Positions 1 through 7,560 of a DNA stretch of 7,560 nt are shown one piece after another; the stretch's first letter is position 1; each line of letters opens with the position of its first letter. A program made the position numbers and the translations under genes. The notes under the pieces are model-generated. The model was not told the DNA's origin. It ran no database searches and saw nothing but the letters and a program-made list of their open reading frames with translations. This DNA comes from Leucobacter sp. (GTDB taxonomy: Bacteria; Actinomycetota; Actinomycetes; Actinomycetales; Microbacteriaceae): contig JAGNOB010000072.1 in NCBI GenBank assembly GCA_017990305.1, positions 1 through 7,560 of the forward strand. The letters run 5' to 3'.

Positions 1-1080
1 GACCGGAAGGGGCGCAAGTTCGTGCTCGTGACCACCATGCTTTCCATGGCGATCGCCTCGGTCGCCATTGGCCTCATGCCTTCGTATGCGCAGGTCGGCA
101 TTTGGGCTTCCGTCGGCCTGCTGCTTGCTCGCATGATCCAGGGCTTCGCGCACGGCGGAGAATCTGCGACCGCGAACTCCTACATCGCCGAGATTGCGCC
201 AAGGCACAAGCGCGGCCAGTGGGGGAGCGTCGTATTCATCGCGATCTTCGGTGGCACAATCATCGCGTACACGCTCGGCGGCGCGATCACCAACGTACTT
301 GCGGAGTCCGAGGTCGCCGCGTGGGGCTGGCGGATCCCGTTCCTGCTCGGTGCGGTCCTCGCACTCGTCGCACTGTGGCTGCGACGCAACATGATTGAGT
401 CTGAAGTGTTCGCTGAAGAGGCTGTGCAGGAGATGCTCGTCGACGATGGCGAGCCAGCAACGAAGATGACCGCCGCGGCCATCGCGGGGCGGCCCAAGAG
501 CCAGCTCACCGCCGTGCTGCTGCTCGTAGCGATGGTGACGGGAATCACCGCCGCACACTACACCTGGAGCTCGTACGTTTCGACGTATGCGATTGTTGAA
601 CGCGGAATGCCGACGCAGTCTGCGTACTGGGCGATCGTGCTCGCTCAGGTTATTGCGTGCGTTGCGCTCCCCTTCTGGGGCAAGCTCTCGGACCGGATCG
701 GCCGCAAACCGCTACTGTACGGCTTTGCGATTGCGATGGCGGTGGCCCAGTTCCCGCTCATGAGCCTCATCAGTGACCAGGCATGGACGCTGTTCGTTGC
801 TGCTGCGATCGCGCTGCTCATCGTCGGTGCCGCGGGCGCGCTCCTGTCGAGCTATATGTCCGAGCTGTTCCCGACCGCTACGCGTACGCGCAACATCGGT
901 ATCGCGTACGGCTTCTCGGTTGCGGTATTCGGTGGGTCTGCTCCCTACCTGAACCAACTGTTCAACAGTCTCGACCTCGGCTGGATGTCCAACGTATACG
1001 TCATCGTTCTGTGCTGCGTCACGTTCATCGCGGTGACCCGGATGCCGGAAACGCGAGGTATCGACCTCAGCAAGGTCTAG
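1..1080 (+). CDS. MHS-family MFS transporter, 5' end missing
   Basis: This is a polytopic inner-membrane carrier of the major facilitator superfamily, metabolite:H+ symporter (MHS) type, which usually imports small organic acids or zwitterions with protons. The reading frame is open from base 1, and its first codons already encode DRKGRK, the end of the conserved MFS loop between TM2 and TM3. About 85 N-terminal residues are therefore off the left edge, judging by the complete paralogue next door. Of the 359 visible residues, GFAHGGESATA (about 48-58) and AEIAPRHKRG (about 63-72) match the MHS TM4 and loop signature. A hydrophilic central loop spans about 129-167. The second-half copy of the loop motif is GKLSDRIGRK (227-236), followed by SELFPTATRTRNIG (287-300) and the family-typical C-terminus PETRGIDLSKV. 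The TAG stop is followed by a strong terminator. The substrate cannot be assigned. It is clearly diverged from transporter 2, so the pair is not a recent duplication. Confidence 0.93.
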   Translation, partial: DRKGRKFVLVTTMLSMAIASVAIGLMPSYAQVGIWASVGLLLARMIQGFAHGGESATANSYIAEIAPRHKRGQWGSVVFIAIFGGTIIAYTLGGAITNVLAESEVAAWGWRIPFLLGAVLALVALWLRRNMIESEVFAEEAVQEMLVDDGEPATKMTAAAIAGRPKSQLTAVLLLVAMVTGITAAHYTWSSYVSTYAIVERGMPTQSAYWAIVLAQVIACVALPFWGKLSDRIGRKPLLYGFAIAMAVAQFPLMSLISDQAWTLFVAAAIALLIVGAAGALLSSYMSELFPTATRTRNIGIAYGFSVAVFGGSAPYLNQLFNSLDLGWMSNVYVIVLCCVTFIAVTRMPETRGIDLSKV

Positions 1081-1104
1081 CGACTGAGCCGGGTGAACAC
1101 CGGA

Positions 1105-1137
1105 GGGGCTGGGGCGATCGAGGATCGCCCCAGCCCC
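1105..1137 (+). terminator. Hairpin terminator after transporter 1
   Basis: A perfect 15-bp inverted repeat (1105-1119 with 1123-1137) has a 3-nt GAG loop and very GC-rich arms. It begins 24 bp after the first transporter's stop codon. It is followed by TGGGGTTTCT, so the U-tract is weak, as is common in high-GC actinobacteria. It separates the two transporter genes into different transcription units and argues against any start for the second gene upstream of it. Confidence 0.8.
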
Positions 1138-1284
1138 TGGGGTTTCTGGCTCCTGGTGACCACGCCTGGCTGTGCAAATTTGCGCATGAGGCGTGCGGGA
1201 AGAGGCGTTGCGGGGTGCATCTGTGTCCAGCACGATGGGACTCAACTCACGTTCGGTGAATACGTGGATGTTGATCTGAGCTAC
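1138..1284. promoter_or_regulatory. Upstream region of transporter 2 with palindromic operator candidate
   Basis: These roughly 150 non-coding bases lie between the terminator and the ribosome binding site of transporter 2, so they must hold its promoter. The clearest element is a 16-bp near-palindrome at 1171-1186, TGTGCAAATTTGCGCA. Its 10-bp core GCAAATTTGC is perfect, and only one symmetric pair in the 16 bases is mismatched. It is a plausible operator. No convincing -35/-10 pair was seen; TTGCGG at 1208-1213 is only a weak -35 candidate. Confidence 0.45.
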
Positions 1285-1292
1285 AAGGAGGT
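1285..1292 (+). promoter_or_regulatory. Ribosome binding site of transporter 2
   Basis: AAGGAGGT is a near-perfect anti-Shine-Dalgarno match, four bases before ATG 1297. It fixes the start against an in-frame upstream extension to 1093. Confidence 0.9.
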
Positions 1293-1296
1293 AGCA

Positions 1297-2646
1297 ATGT
1301 CGGTAGAAACGCAGCGCGCAGAACCCACTGGGAAAATGGGGGCACTCAGAAGGGTCGTCGTCGCGTCGATGGCGGGCACCGTTGTCGAATGGTACGAGTT
1401 CTTTCTGTACACCTCGGCGGCGACGCTCGTGTTCAACCTCATCTTTTTCCCGCAGACCGATGAGCCACTTGACGGGGTCATCGCAGCCTTTGTGACCTAC
1501 GCGGTCGGGTTTATTGCGCGACCGCTCGGTGGCGTGGTCTTCGGCTACTTCGGCGACAAATACGGCAGAAAGAACCTCCTCCAGGTGGCCATCATCATGG
1601 TGGGCGTCAGTACGTTCTTGATGGGTTGCCTGCCGACCTTCCAGACCATTGGCTACTGGGCCCCCGCGCTCCTCGTCACGCTTCGGTTCTTCCAGGGCTT
1701 CGCCGTTGGCGGCGAGTGGGGCGGGGCCGTGCTGCTCGTTGCCGAACACGCGCCGAAGGAGAGCCGCGGATTCTGGGCGAGCTGGCCGCAGGCTGCGCTC
1801 CCACTCGGCAACCTGCTCGCGACGATTGTGCTGTGGGTACTCTCCGGTGTGCTCACCGACGAGCAGTTCCTGTCGTGGGGCTGGCGGATCGGCTTCTGGC
1901 TGTCGGTCGTCATTGTTGCTGTCGGCTACTACGTTCGCACGAAGGTCACCGACGCCCCGATTTTCACCGAGTCGCAGGCGATCGAGGTCGTCACGGAGAA
2001 GCGTACGAATGGTCTCGTCGAGGTCTTCCGGTACTACCCCCGCCAGGTCTTCACTGCGATGGGGCTCCGGTTCGCGGAGAACATCATGTACTACCTCGTC
2101 GTGACGTTCTCGATCACGTATCTCTCGATTCACGTTGGCATGGAAACGACACCGATCCTCGGCTTCTTGCTCATTGCGCACGCGGTGCAGTTCATCGCGA
2201 TTCCGCTCATCGGGCGCCTCGCAGACATCATTGGCAGACGTGTGGTCTACGGGCTTGGCGCGGCGCTCTCGGCCGGCTGGGGATTCATCGCTTTCCCGAT
2301 GTTCGAGACGGAAAACACTGTCGTGATTGTGAGCGCGATCGTGATCGGCCTGGTTTGCCACGGCATGATGTACGCCGGGCAGCCAGCGATCATGGCCGAG
2401 ATGTTCCCGACACGGATGCGCTACTCCGGTGTATCGCTCGGCTACCAGGTCACCTCGATCGTTGCTGGCTCCGTTGCGCCGATCATCGCGGCTGAGCTCC
2501 TCAAACGGACAGGCTCGAGCGTTCCGATCGCAATCTATCTCGCGATCGCCTGCTTCATCACGCTCATCGCGGTGGTGTCGCTGCGGGAGACGAAGGGCAT
2601 CGATCTGAAGGAGCTCGACCGCATCGACCGCGCTCGCTTCGAGTAG
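1297..2646 (+). CDS. MHS-family MFS transporter (organic acid:H+ symporter type)
   Basis: This is a complete 449-aa inner-membrane carrier of the metabolite:H+ symporter family (relatives include ShiA, KgtP and ProP), expected to have 12 TM segments and to import a small organic acid or similar metabolite with protons. The MHS hallmarks are all present: GTVVEWYEFFLY in TM1 (27-38), GYFGDKYGRK in the TM2-3 loop (83-92), FQGFAVGGEWGGA in TM4 (132-144), HAPKESRG (151-158), GRLADIIGRR in the mid-protein repeat of the loop motif (306-315) and AEMFPTRMRYSG (367-378). The C-terminus LRETKGIDL is typical. ATG 1297 is chosen because AAGGAGGT precedes it by 4 nt and the TM1 motif falls at the usual distance. 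The gene has its own upstream region and converges on the LysR gene, with a shared terminator between them. Because it lies beside mmsB and mmsA, it is a candidate carrier for their substrate. This is inference; MHS substrates cannot be read from motifs. Confidence 0.95.
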   Translation: MSVETQRAEPTGKMGALRRVVVASMAGTVVEWYEFFLYTSAATLVFNLIFFPQTDEPLDGVIAAFVTYAVGFIARPLGGVVFGYFGDKYGRKNLLQVAIIMVGVSTFLMGCLPTFQTIGYWAPALLVTLRFFQGFAVGGEWGGAVLLVAEHAPKESRGFWASWPQAALPLGNLLATIVLWVLSGVLTDEQFLSWGWRIGFWLSVVIVAVGYYVRTKVTDAPIFTESQAIEVVTEKRTNGLVEVFRYYPRQVFTAMGLRFAENIMYYLVVTFSITYLSIHVGMETTPILGFLLIAHAVQFIAIPLIGRLADIIGRRVVYGLGAALSAGWGFIAFPMFETENTVVIVSAIVIGLVCHGMMYAGQPAIMAEMFPTRMRYSGVSLGYQVTSIVAGSVAPIIAAELLKRTGSSVPIAIYLAIACFITLIAVVSLRETKGIDLKELDRIDRARFE

Positions 2647-2670
2647 CGGCCCGCACCGCAGAGCGGGGAG

Positions 2671-2720
2671 CATAGGGCTCCACCGAAAGGCTTCGTGCGA
2701 AGCTACGGTGGAGCCCTATG
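2671..2720. terminator. Bidirectional terminator between convergent transporter 2 and lysR-type gene
   Basis: A perfect 15-bp stem (2671-2685 with 2706-2720) encloses a second small hairpin, GCTTC/GAAGC (2690-2694 with 2699-2703), giving a long, slightly interrupted stem-loop. It begins 24 bp after the transporter stop. The right arm contains the stop codon (2716-2718, read on the minus strand) and the last bases of the LysR-type gene. The symmetry and convergent placement suggest it ends transcripts from both sides. There is no clear U-tract on either side. Confidence 0.75.
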
Positions 2721-3633
2721 CGCTGCCCGCCGCGGCTGGCATGTCGACGTGATGCTCTTGGGCGTGGTCGATGAGCGCCTGCAGCGTGAGCGCCACGGCT
2801 GGCTTGCGCAGTGCCTCCTCGCGCGCGACCGCCCAGTAGTCGATGTCGTGCCCGTAGTCATCGGGGAGCACGTGCACGAGGTGCGGGTGGGCATCAGTGA
2901 GGTAGTCAGGGAGGATGCCGATGCCAGCTGACTCAAGGGTCGCGGAGACGTGCGCGAAGACGCTCGTTGAGCTGATGCTCGGCTTGCCAATCGGCAGGCC
3001 TCGATGCGCCGCATCGAGGTCGTCGACCTGCAGGGCCGACTCGACGTAAAAGATCAGCCGGTGCTCTCCCAGCTCGGCCACGGACTGTGGGGTTCCGTGC
3101 TCGGCGAGGTACTCCGGGGTGGCGAAGAGTGCGAGCCTGTAGCTGGAGAGCCGCAGTGCCGAAGCATTGTTCACACTGGGTTTGCCCACGACAATCTCAA
3201 TGTCGACGCCCGAGCGGTGCTGGCGTACCCGCTGGGTGGCCGCGATCACCTCGAACGCGACGTCGGGGTGACGCCGCTGGACATCGACGAACGCCGGGAT
3301 CGCGCAGGTTGAGCCGAACGCGTCTGGCGTCGCGACTCGAACGAGACCGGAGATTGTGCTCGGCCGGTCGTGGGCGGCGAGGCGGTCGATGGCAGCCTCC
3401 ATTTCCTCGGCGGCGATCATGGCCCGTTGGCCAAGCTCGGTGAGCTCCCAACCGCTCGGGGTGCGCACCAGCACGCGATCGCCAAGGCTGGCCTCGAGTG
3501 CTGCGAGTCGGCGAGACACGGTTGAGTGGTTCACTCCGAGGGCGTCGGCGGCTGCCGTGTATCGGCCAAGCCGTGCGACCGCGAGGAACGTCATGAGTGC
3601 CTCGGGCTGGAGTTCAGGTCGCAAATGTCGCAT
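2716..3633 (-). CDS. LysR-type transcriptional regulator
   Basis: This is a cytoplasmic DNA-binding regulator of about 305 aa, the normal LysR length. From ATG 3633, residues about 8-65 form the winged helix-turn-helix: LMTFLAVARLGRYTAAADAL, then VNHSTVSRRLAALEASLGDRV and LTELGQRA. A linker helix follows (about 68-86), then a periplasmic-binding-like co-inducer domain starting near SGLVRVATPDAFG and ending near the C-terminus. Frame-compatible earlier starts exist at ATG 3648 and TTG 3669. ATG 3633 is preferred because it puts the HTH at the usual distance from the N-terminus and leaves the palindrome at 3643-3656 outside the gene. No Shine-Dalgarno sequence precedes any of the three, so translation may be leaderless. 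It is divergent from mmsB-mmsA, the classic LysR arrangement, so it probably controls that operon and itself. The inducer is unknown; a 3-hydroxy acid or a CoA-pathway intermediate is a guess. Confidence 0.92.
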   Translation of the reverse strand: MRHLRPELQPEALMTFLAVARLGRYTAAADALGVNHSTVSRRLAALEASLGDRVLVRTPSGWELTELGQRAMIAAEEMEAAIDRLAAHDRPSTISGLVRVATPDAFGSTCAIPAFVDVQRRHPDVAFEVIAATQRVRQHRSGVDIEIVVGKPSVNNASALRLSSYRLALFATPEYLAEHGTPQSVAELGEHRLIFYVESALQVDDLDAAHRGLPIGKPSISSTSVFAHVSATLESAGIGILPDYLTDAHPHLVHVLPDDYGHDIDYWAVAREEALRKPAVALTLQALIDHAQEHHVDMPAAAGSA

Positions 3634-3750
3634 GCCGCCATTGTGCATCAATGCACGGATGGATTGCAATTTTGGAGTGCTTCTGTGTATTGATTCTCAT
3701 TCGGAAGGTGAGGATGATGAAGATACACAACCGACGTCAAGGAGGACAGC
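3634..3750. promoter_or_regulatory. Divergent promoter/operator region between lysR-type gene and mmsB
   Basis: The 117-bp intergenic region contains two palindromes: GTGCATCAATGCAC (3643-3656, 6-bp arms, 2-nt spacer) and ATTGCAAT (3663-3670, perfect). The second supplies a -35-like TTGCAA on both strands. On + it is TTGCAA (3664-3669), 18 nt, then TATTGA (3688-3693), giving a predicted transcript start near 3700. On - it is TTGCAA (3669-3664), 18 nt, then CACAAT (3645-3640), giving a predicted start at about 3633-3634, right at the regulator's ATG. The -10 matches are only 3/6 and 4/6, so the promoters are tentative. The first palindrome lies about 50 bp upstream of the predicted mmsB start and overlaps the regulator's -10, a position suited to activation one way and autorepression the other. 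Confidence 0.45.
3739..3745 (+). promoter_or_regulatory. Ribosome binding site of mmsB
   Basis: AAGGAGG lies five bases before GTG 3751 and supports the GTG as the true start. No in-frame ATG lies between this site and the conserved nucleotide-binding motif. Confidence 0.9.
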
Positions 3751-4691
3751 GTGGCTACGATCGCTTGGATTGGCTTAGGGAACATGGGTTCCCGCATGAG
3801 TAAACACCTCATCGATGCAGGACACACAGTGTTCGGTGTCGACCTGAACGAGGCCGCGATGGCCCAGGCCGTCGCCGTCGGCGTGACCCCCTCAGCATCG
3901 GTCGCTTCCGCCGTTGCCGATGCGGACGCGGTCATTACGATGCTGCCCAAGGGCGAGCACGTGCGCGCTGTGTACGACGGGCCAGACGGGATCTGGGCGA
4001 ACGTGAAACCTGGAGCCGTGCTGTTCGACTCCTCAACCGTCGACCTCGATACCTCGCTCTGGTGCCACACCGGATCCCGGGAACGCGGGATCGCCTTTGT
4101 CGATGCCCCGGTCTCTGGCGGAACGGCCGGCGCAGCCGATGGCACGCTGGCGTTCATGCTGGGCGGCGACGCTGCTGACGTCGAGCGGGTACGTCAGCTC
4201 ATCGCTCCGATGGCCGGCAATATCTTTGCGACGGGTGGGCCGACAACTGGCATCGCCGCGAAGATCGCAAACAACATGATGCTTTTTATTGCGCAGCAGG
4301 CGTGCGCGGAGGGGTCGCAGCTCGCAGAGCAGCTCGGCCTCGACGCGCAGGTCTTCTGGGATGTGGTCACCGCGTCATCTGGGAACTCCTGGCCGCAGCA
4401 GACCTGGTACCCGGTGCCTGGCATTGTCGAGCGTGCCGCGGCGAACCAGAACTTTGACGCAACCTTCAGCGCAGACCTGGCCCGTAAGGACATCGGGCTT
4501 GCAGTGCAGGCGGGTGCGGACCGCGGCGTTGCGCTTCCCGGCGCCCTAGCCGCAATGTCACAGCTCGATCGGTTGATCGCCGAGGGGCTCGGGCACAAGG
4601 ATTGCAGCCTGGTGGTGAAGTACTCTTCGCCCGACGGGACGGTCGCTGGCTACGACCCAGCACTCGATATCAAGACAGAGGAGTCATCACG

Positions 4692-4695
<4 letters not shown>
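3751..4695 (+). CDS. mmsB: 3-hydroxyisobutyrate dehydrogenase family protein
   Basis: This is a soluble NAD(P)-dependent beta-hydroxyacid dehydrogenase of 314 aa. The family oxidises (S)-3-hydroxyisobutyrate to methylmalonate semialdehyde in valine breakdown. In order: a Rossmann glycine motif IGLGNMGSRM (7-16); an acidic residue after the second strand (D31 in VDLN), which usually favours NAD+; SSTVD (94-98); the substrate-binding signature DAPVSGGTAGA (118-128); GIAAKIANN (167-175), with K171 the expected catalytic lysine and N175 the conserved asparagine; and KDIGLA (246-251) in the C-terminal helical domain. The GTG start has a strong SD. The protein is slightly longer than the usual roughly 295-300 aa, with an extra tail after about residue 293. 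Its TGA overlaps the ATG of the next gene, so the two are co-translated. Related reductases (tartronate semialdehyde, sulfolactaldehyde, 3-hydroxypropionate) share these motifs; the MmsA-like partner favours 3-hydroxyisobutyrate or 3-hydroxypropionate. Confidence 0.9.
4677..4683 (+). promoter_or_regulatory. Ribosome binding site of mmsA inside mmsB
   Basis: AGAGGAG lies within the last codons of mmsB, eight bases before ATG 4692. It fixes the start of the aldehyde dehydrogenase against an in-frame upstream extension beginning at 4602, and suits translational coupling. Confidence 0.8.
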
Positions 4696-6179
<1,484 letters not shown>

Positions 6180-6187
6180 CGGTTCAG

Positions 6188-6220
6188 GTTCGGCCCGGTG
6201 CATCATGCGCCGGGCCGAAC
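6188..6220. terminator. Bidirectional terminator between mmsA and pmt
   Basis: A perfect 11-bp GC-rich stem (6188-6198 with 6210-6220) continues inward through a T-G wobble and three more pairs (6200-6202 with 6206-6208) to a TCA loop. It starts nine bases after the mmsA stop and lies between two converging genes only 57 bp apart, so it can end transcripts from both. U-tracts are weak in both directions. Confidence 0.8.
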
Positions 6221-6236
6221 TCGTTGCTCGTTCCGG

Positions 6237-7560
6237 CTACGCCCACCCGGGCAGCCACAGGTGCCAGCGCCAGAACCAGTCGGGTACGGGTGTCCCCGAC
6301 CAGATGGGGAAGAAAAGCAGCGAGATGATGATCGCCACCGCGACGAACACTCCGACCGCGATCCTGCGCCCGGCGACGGTTTCGGAGTGGCCGCGTCGCC
6401 TGCAGATGGCGCCGATCACGAGCGCGAGCGCGAGCGCTGCGAACGGTGTGAGGACGACGGCGTAGAACTGGAAGACCGCTGATCGCGAGAATGTGAGCAC
6501 CCACGGCAGCCAGCCCGACAGGTAGCCGGTGACCACGAACGCGGCAGCGTATGCGCCAGCGCCAAGCATTCCGCGGCCGCGTACGAGTTTGCGGGGGTTG
6601 CGCAGTGCGCGGATGAGCCACCAAGCAAGGACGAGGAGCGCGAGTACGCCTCCCCACGTAACGATGAGGTTGGGCAGTGGCGAGATCGCCGCCATCGCCC
6701 CGTTCGCCAAGGGCTCTTGGTACATCGCTGTGGGCCGGAGACCGAGCGGCCAGGTGAGCGGATGCGCCTGGTATGGGTGGGGTGCCGACAGCGTTGAATG
6801 CCACGCGAACATATCCACGTGATATCTCCAGAGCGCCGTGGGCCAGGGCGCGCCAGCGCGATCCCAGCCGCCAGACGTGCCGATCCACCCGGCCCAGCTT
6901 GCGACGTACACGGCGACGGTGGTCGGCAACGCGATGAGCCCGGTCGCGAGCGCCTGACGCGCGGCTCGGCCCCATGCCCTCGCCGGGCTGGCCTGGCGGT
7001 GCACACTGAGGTCGGCCGTGAGCCCGAGACGGTGGCGGGCCTCGCGCGCAGCAACGACCCGAACGAACGTGTCACGCGCTGCAGTCAGCAGGAGGAAGGC
7101 AGCGAGCGGATACAGGCCCGACCACTTCACTGCCGCCGCGCAACCAAACGCTGCCGCTGCCGCAAAGAGCCATGGCCTGGCCCACACCACTGTGAGCCCA
7201 CCGGTTGTGAATCGGCTTCGCCGCACGACCCATTCATGATCCCGCCACACGAGTAGTGCTCCGAGCACCACGAAAAACGTGAGCACGCCATCGAGTAGGC
7301 CTAGCCGGGTGAGTACAACGTGCACGCCGTCGATCGCGAGAAACAGGCCAGCCAGGATCGCCACGACACTGCTGCGGCTGATCCGCCACGCGAGCAGCAT
7401 CGTGAGCCCGACAGTTGCGACGCCGGTGAGCGCGACCGCGGATCGCCAGCCCCACCCCGAGCTATCTCCAAATACGGCGAGCCCGAGCGCGATGATCCAC
7501 TTTCCGAGCGGTGGGTGGACCGAGAACGAGGGATCCGACGTATAACTGGCGCCCATCAGC
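6237..7560 (-). CDS. pmt: Polyprenol-phosphate-mannose protein mannosyltransferase, 5' end missing
   Basis: This is a multi-pass membrane glycosyltransferase of the GT39/PMT family, which in actinobacteria transfers mannose from polyprenol-phosphate-mannose to Ser/Thr of exported proteins during Sec translocation. The frame is open to the right edge: the codon before Met 7556 is Leu, so that Met is internal. About 440 residues of an expected 510-540 are visible. SDPSFSVHPPLGKW (8-20 of the part starting at 7556) is the conserved end of the first extracytoplasmic loop. The catalytic Asp-Glu pair of that loop should lie beyond the edge. RLGLLDG (84-90) and the bacterial Pmt loop RYHVDMFAWHSTL through HPYQAHPLTWPLGLRP (244-275) are clear. 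Further hydrophobic spans follow, and the protein ends with WFWRWHLWLPGW (427-438), typical of the C-terminal four-TM domain. It converges on mmsA and is functionally unrelated to it. Confidence 0.92.
   Translation of the reverse strand, partial: LMGASYTSDPSFSVHPPLGKWIIALGLAVFGDSSGWGWRSAVALTGVATVGLTMLLAWRISRSSVVAILAGLFLAIDGVHVVLTRLGLLDGVLTFFVVLGALLVWRDHEWVVRRSRFTTGGLTVVWARPWLFAAAAAFGCAAAVKWSGLYPLAAFLLLTAARDTFVRVVAAREARHRLGLTADLSVHRQASPARAWGRAARQALATGLIALPTTVAVYVASWAGWIGTSGGWDRAGAPWPTALWRYHVDMFAWHSTLSAPHPYQAHPLTWPLGLRPTAMYQEPLANGAMAAISPLPNLIVTWGGVLALLVLAWWLIRALRNPRKLVRGRGMLGAGAYAAAFVVTGYLSGWLPWVLTFSRSAVFQFYAVVLTPFAALALALVIGAICRRRGHSETVAGRRIAVGVFVAVAIIISLLFFPIWSGTPVPDWFWRWHLWLPGWA

Noticed and set aside
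1093..1296. In-frame N-terminal extension of transporter 2 starting at 1093
   Set aside because: It would read through the 1105-1137 terminator hairpin and the palindrome at 1171-1186, adds 68 residues before the conserved TM1 motif, and ignores the excellent SD at 1285-1292.
712..2673. A 653-codon open frame on the minus strand across both transporter genes
   Set aside because: It is very rich in Arg, Glu, Asp and His with no recognisable domain, and it lies antisense to two clearly conserved transporters across their terminator. This is the usual artefact of G/C-biased codons in high-GC DNA.
3634..3669. Longer LysR-type protein from TTG 3669 or ATG 3648
   Set aside because: Neither start has an SD, and both would make the 3643-3656 palindrome and the candidate promoter coding. 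ATG 3633 gives a normal LysR N-terminus. Not fully excluded.
3648..4157. A 169-codon minus-strand frame across the intergenic region and the start of mmsB
   Set aside because: No recognisable domain, opposite to conserved mmsB sequence, and covering the regulatory palindromes.
4602..4691. In-frame N-terminal extension of mmsA starting at 4602
   Set aside because: The 30 extra residues lie wholly inside mmsB and have no family similarity; ATG 4692 has an SD and the usual MmsA N-terminus.
6420..6437. Short GAGCGC tandem repeat
   Set aside because: It encodes an Ala-Leu run (read on the minus strand) in a transmembrane helix of Pmt. Leucine and alanine codons in high-GC DNA explain it.
6184..6975. 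A 263-codon minus-strand frame overlapping pmt
   Set aside because: Arginine-rich out-of-frame translation within the clearly conserved Pmt sequence; a codon-bias shadow.

Overview
The window is GC-rich, with G/C-biased third codon positions, strong AGGAGG-type ribosome binding sites, one GTG start, and genes packed tightly between perfect-stem terminators. Together with a Pmt-type protein mannosyltransferase gene, this points to a high-GC actinobacterium. A member of Microbacteriaceae (Leucobacter-like) is a reasonable guess, but the sequence alone does not prove it. No tRNA, rRNA, CRISPR array, insertion sequence or integrase was seen.

Layout from left to right: (1) the 3' part of an MHS-family major facilitator transporter (+), cut by the left edge, followed by a 15-bp terminator hairpin; (2) a complete second MHS-family transporter (+), 449 aa, with its own upstream region containing a near-perfect 16-bp palindrome; (3) a LysR-type regulator (-), converging on transporter 2 with a shared bidirectional terminator between them; (4) a 117-bp divergent intergenic region holding two palindromes and candidate back-to-back promoters; (5) mmsB (3-hydroxyisobutyrate dehydrogenase family) and mmsA (CoA-acylating methylmalonate-semialdehyde dehydrogenase family) on +, overlapping by ATGA and so probably translationally coupled; (6) a bidirectional terminator hairpin; (7) the 3' part of pmt (-), cut by the right edge.

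Functionally, segments 2 to 5 look like a small catabolic module. A proton-coupled organic-acid carrier would bring in a substrate. MmsB would oxidise a 3-hydroxy acid (3-hydroxyisobutyrate, or possibly 3-hydroxypropionate) to a semialdehyde. MmsA would convert that to propionyl-CoA (or acetyl-CoA) with release of CO2. The divergent LysR protein is the obvious candidate regulator. The other valine-degradation genes (acyl-CoA dehydrogenase, enoyl-CoA hydratase, 3-hydroxyisobutyryl-CoA hydrolase) are not in the window, which leaves open whether the module serves valine breakdown or an externally supplied hydroxy acid. The pmt gene is an unrelated neighbour of the cell-envelope glycosylation type.

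No clearly novel system was found. The more interesting signals are regulatory: a palindromic -35-like element shared by both divergent promoters, a probable leaderless regulator mRNA, a half-site shared with the transporter promoter region, and a possible short leader ORF overlapping the mmsB start.
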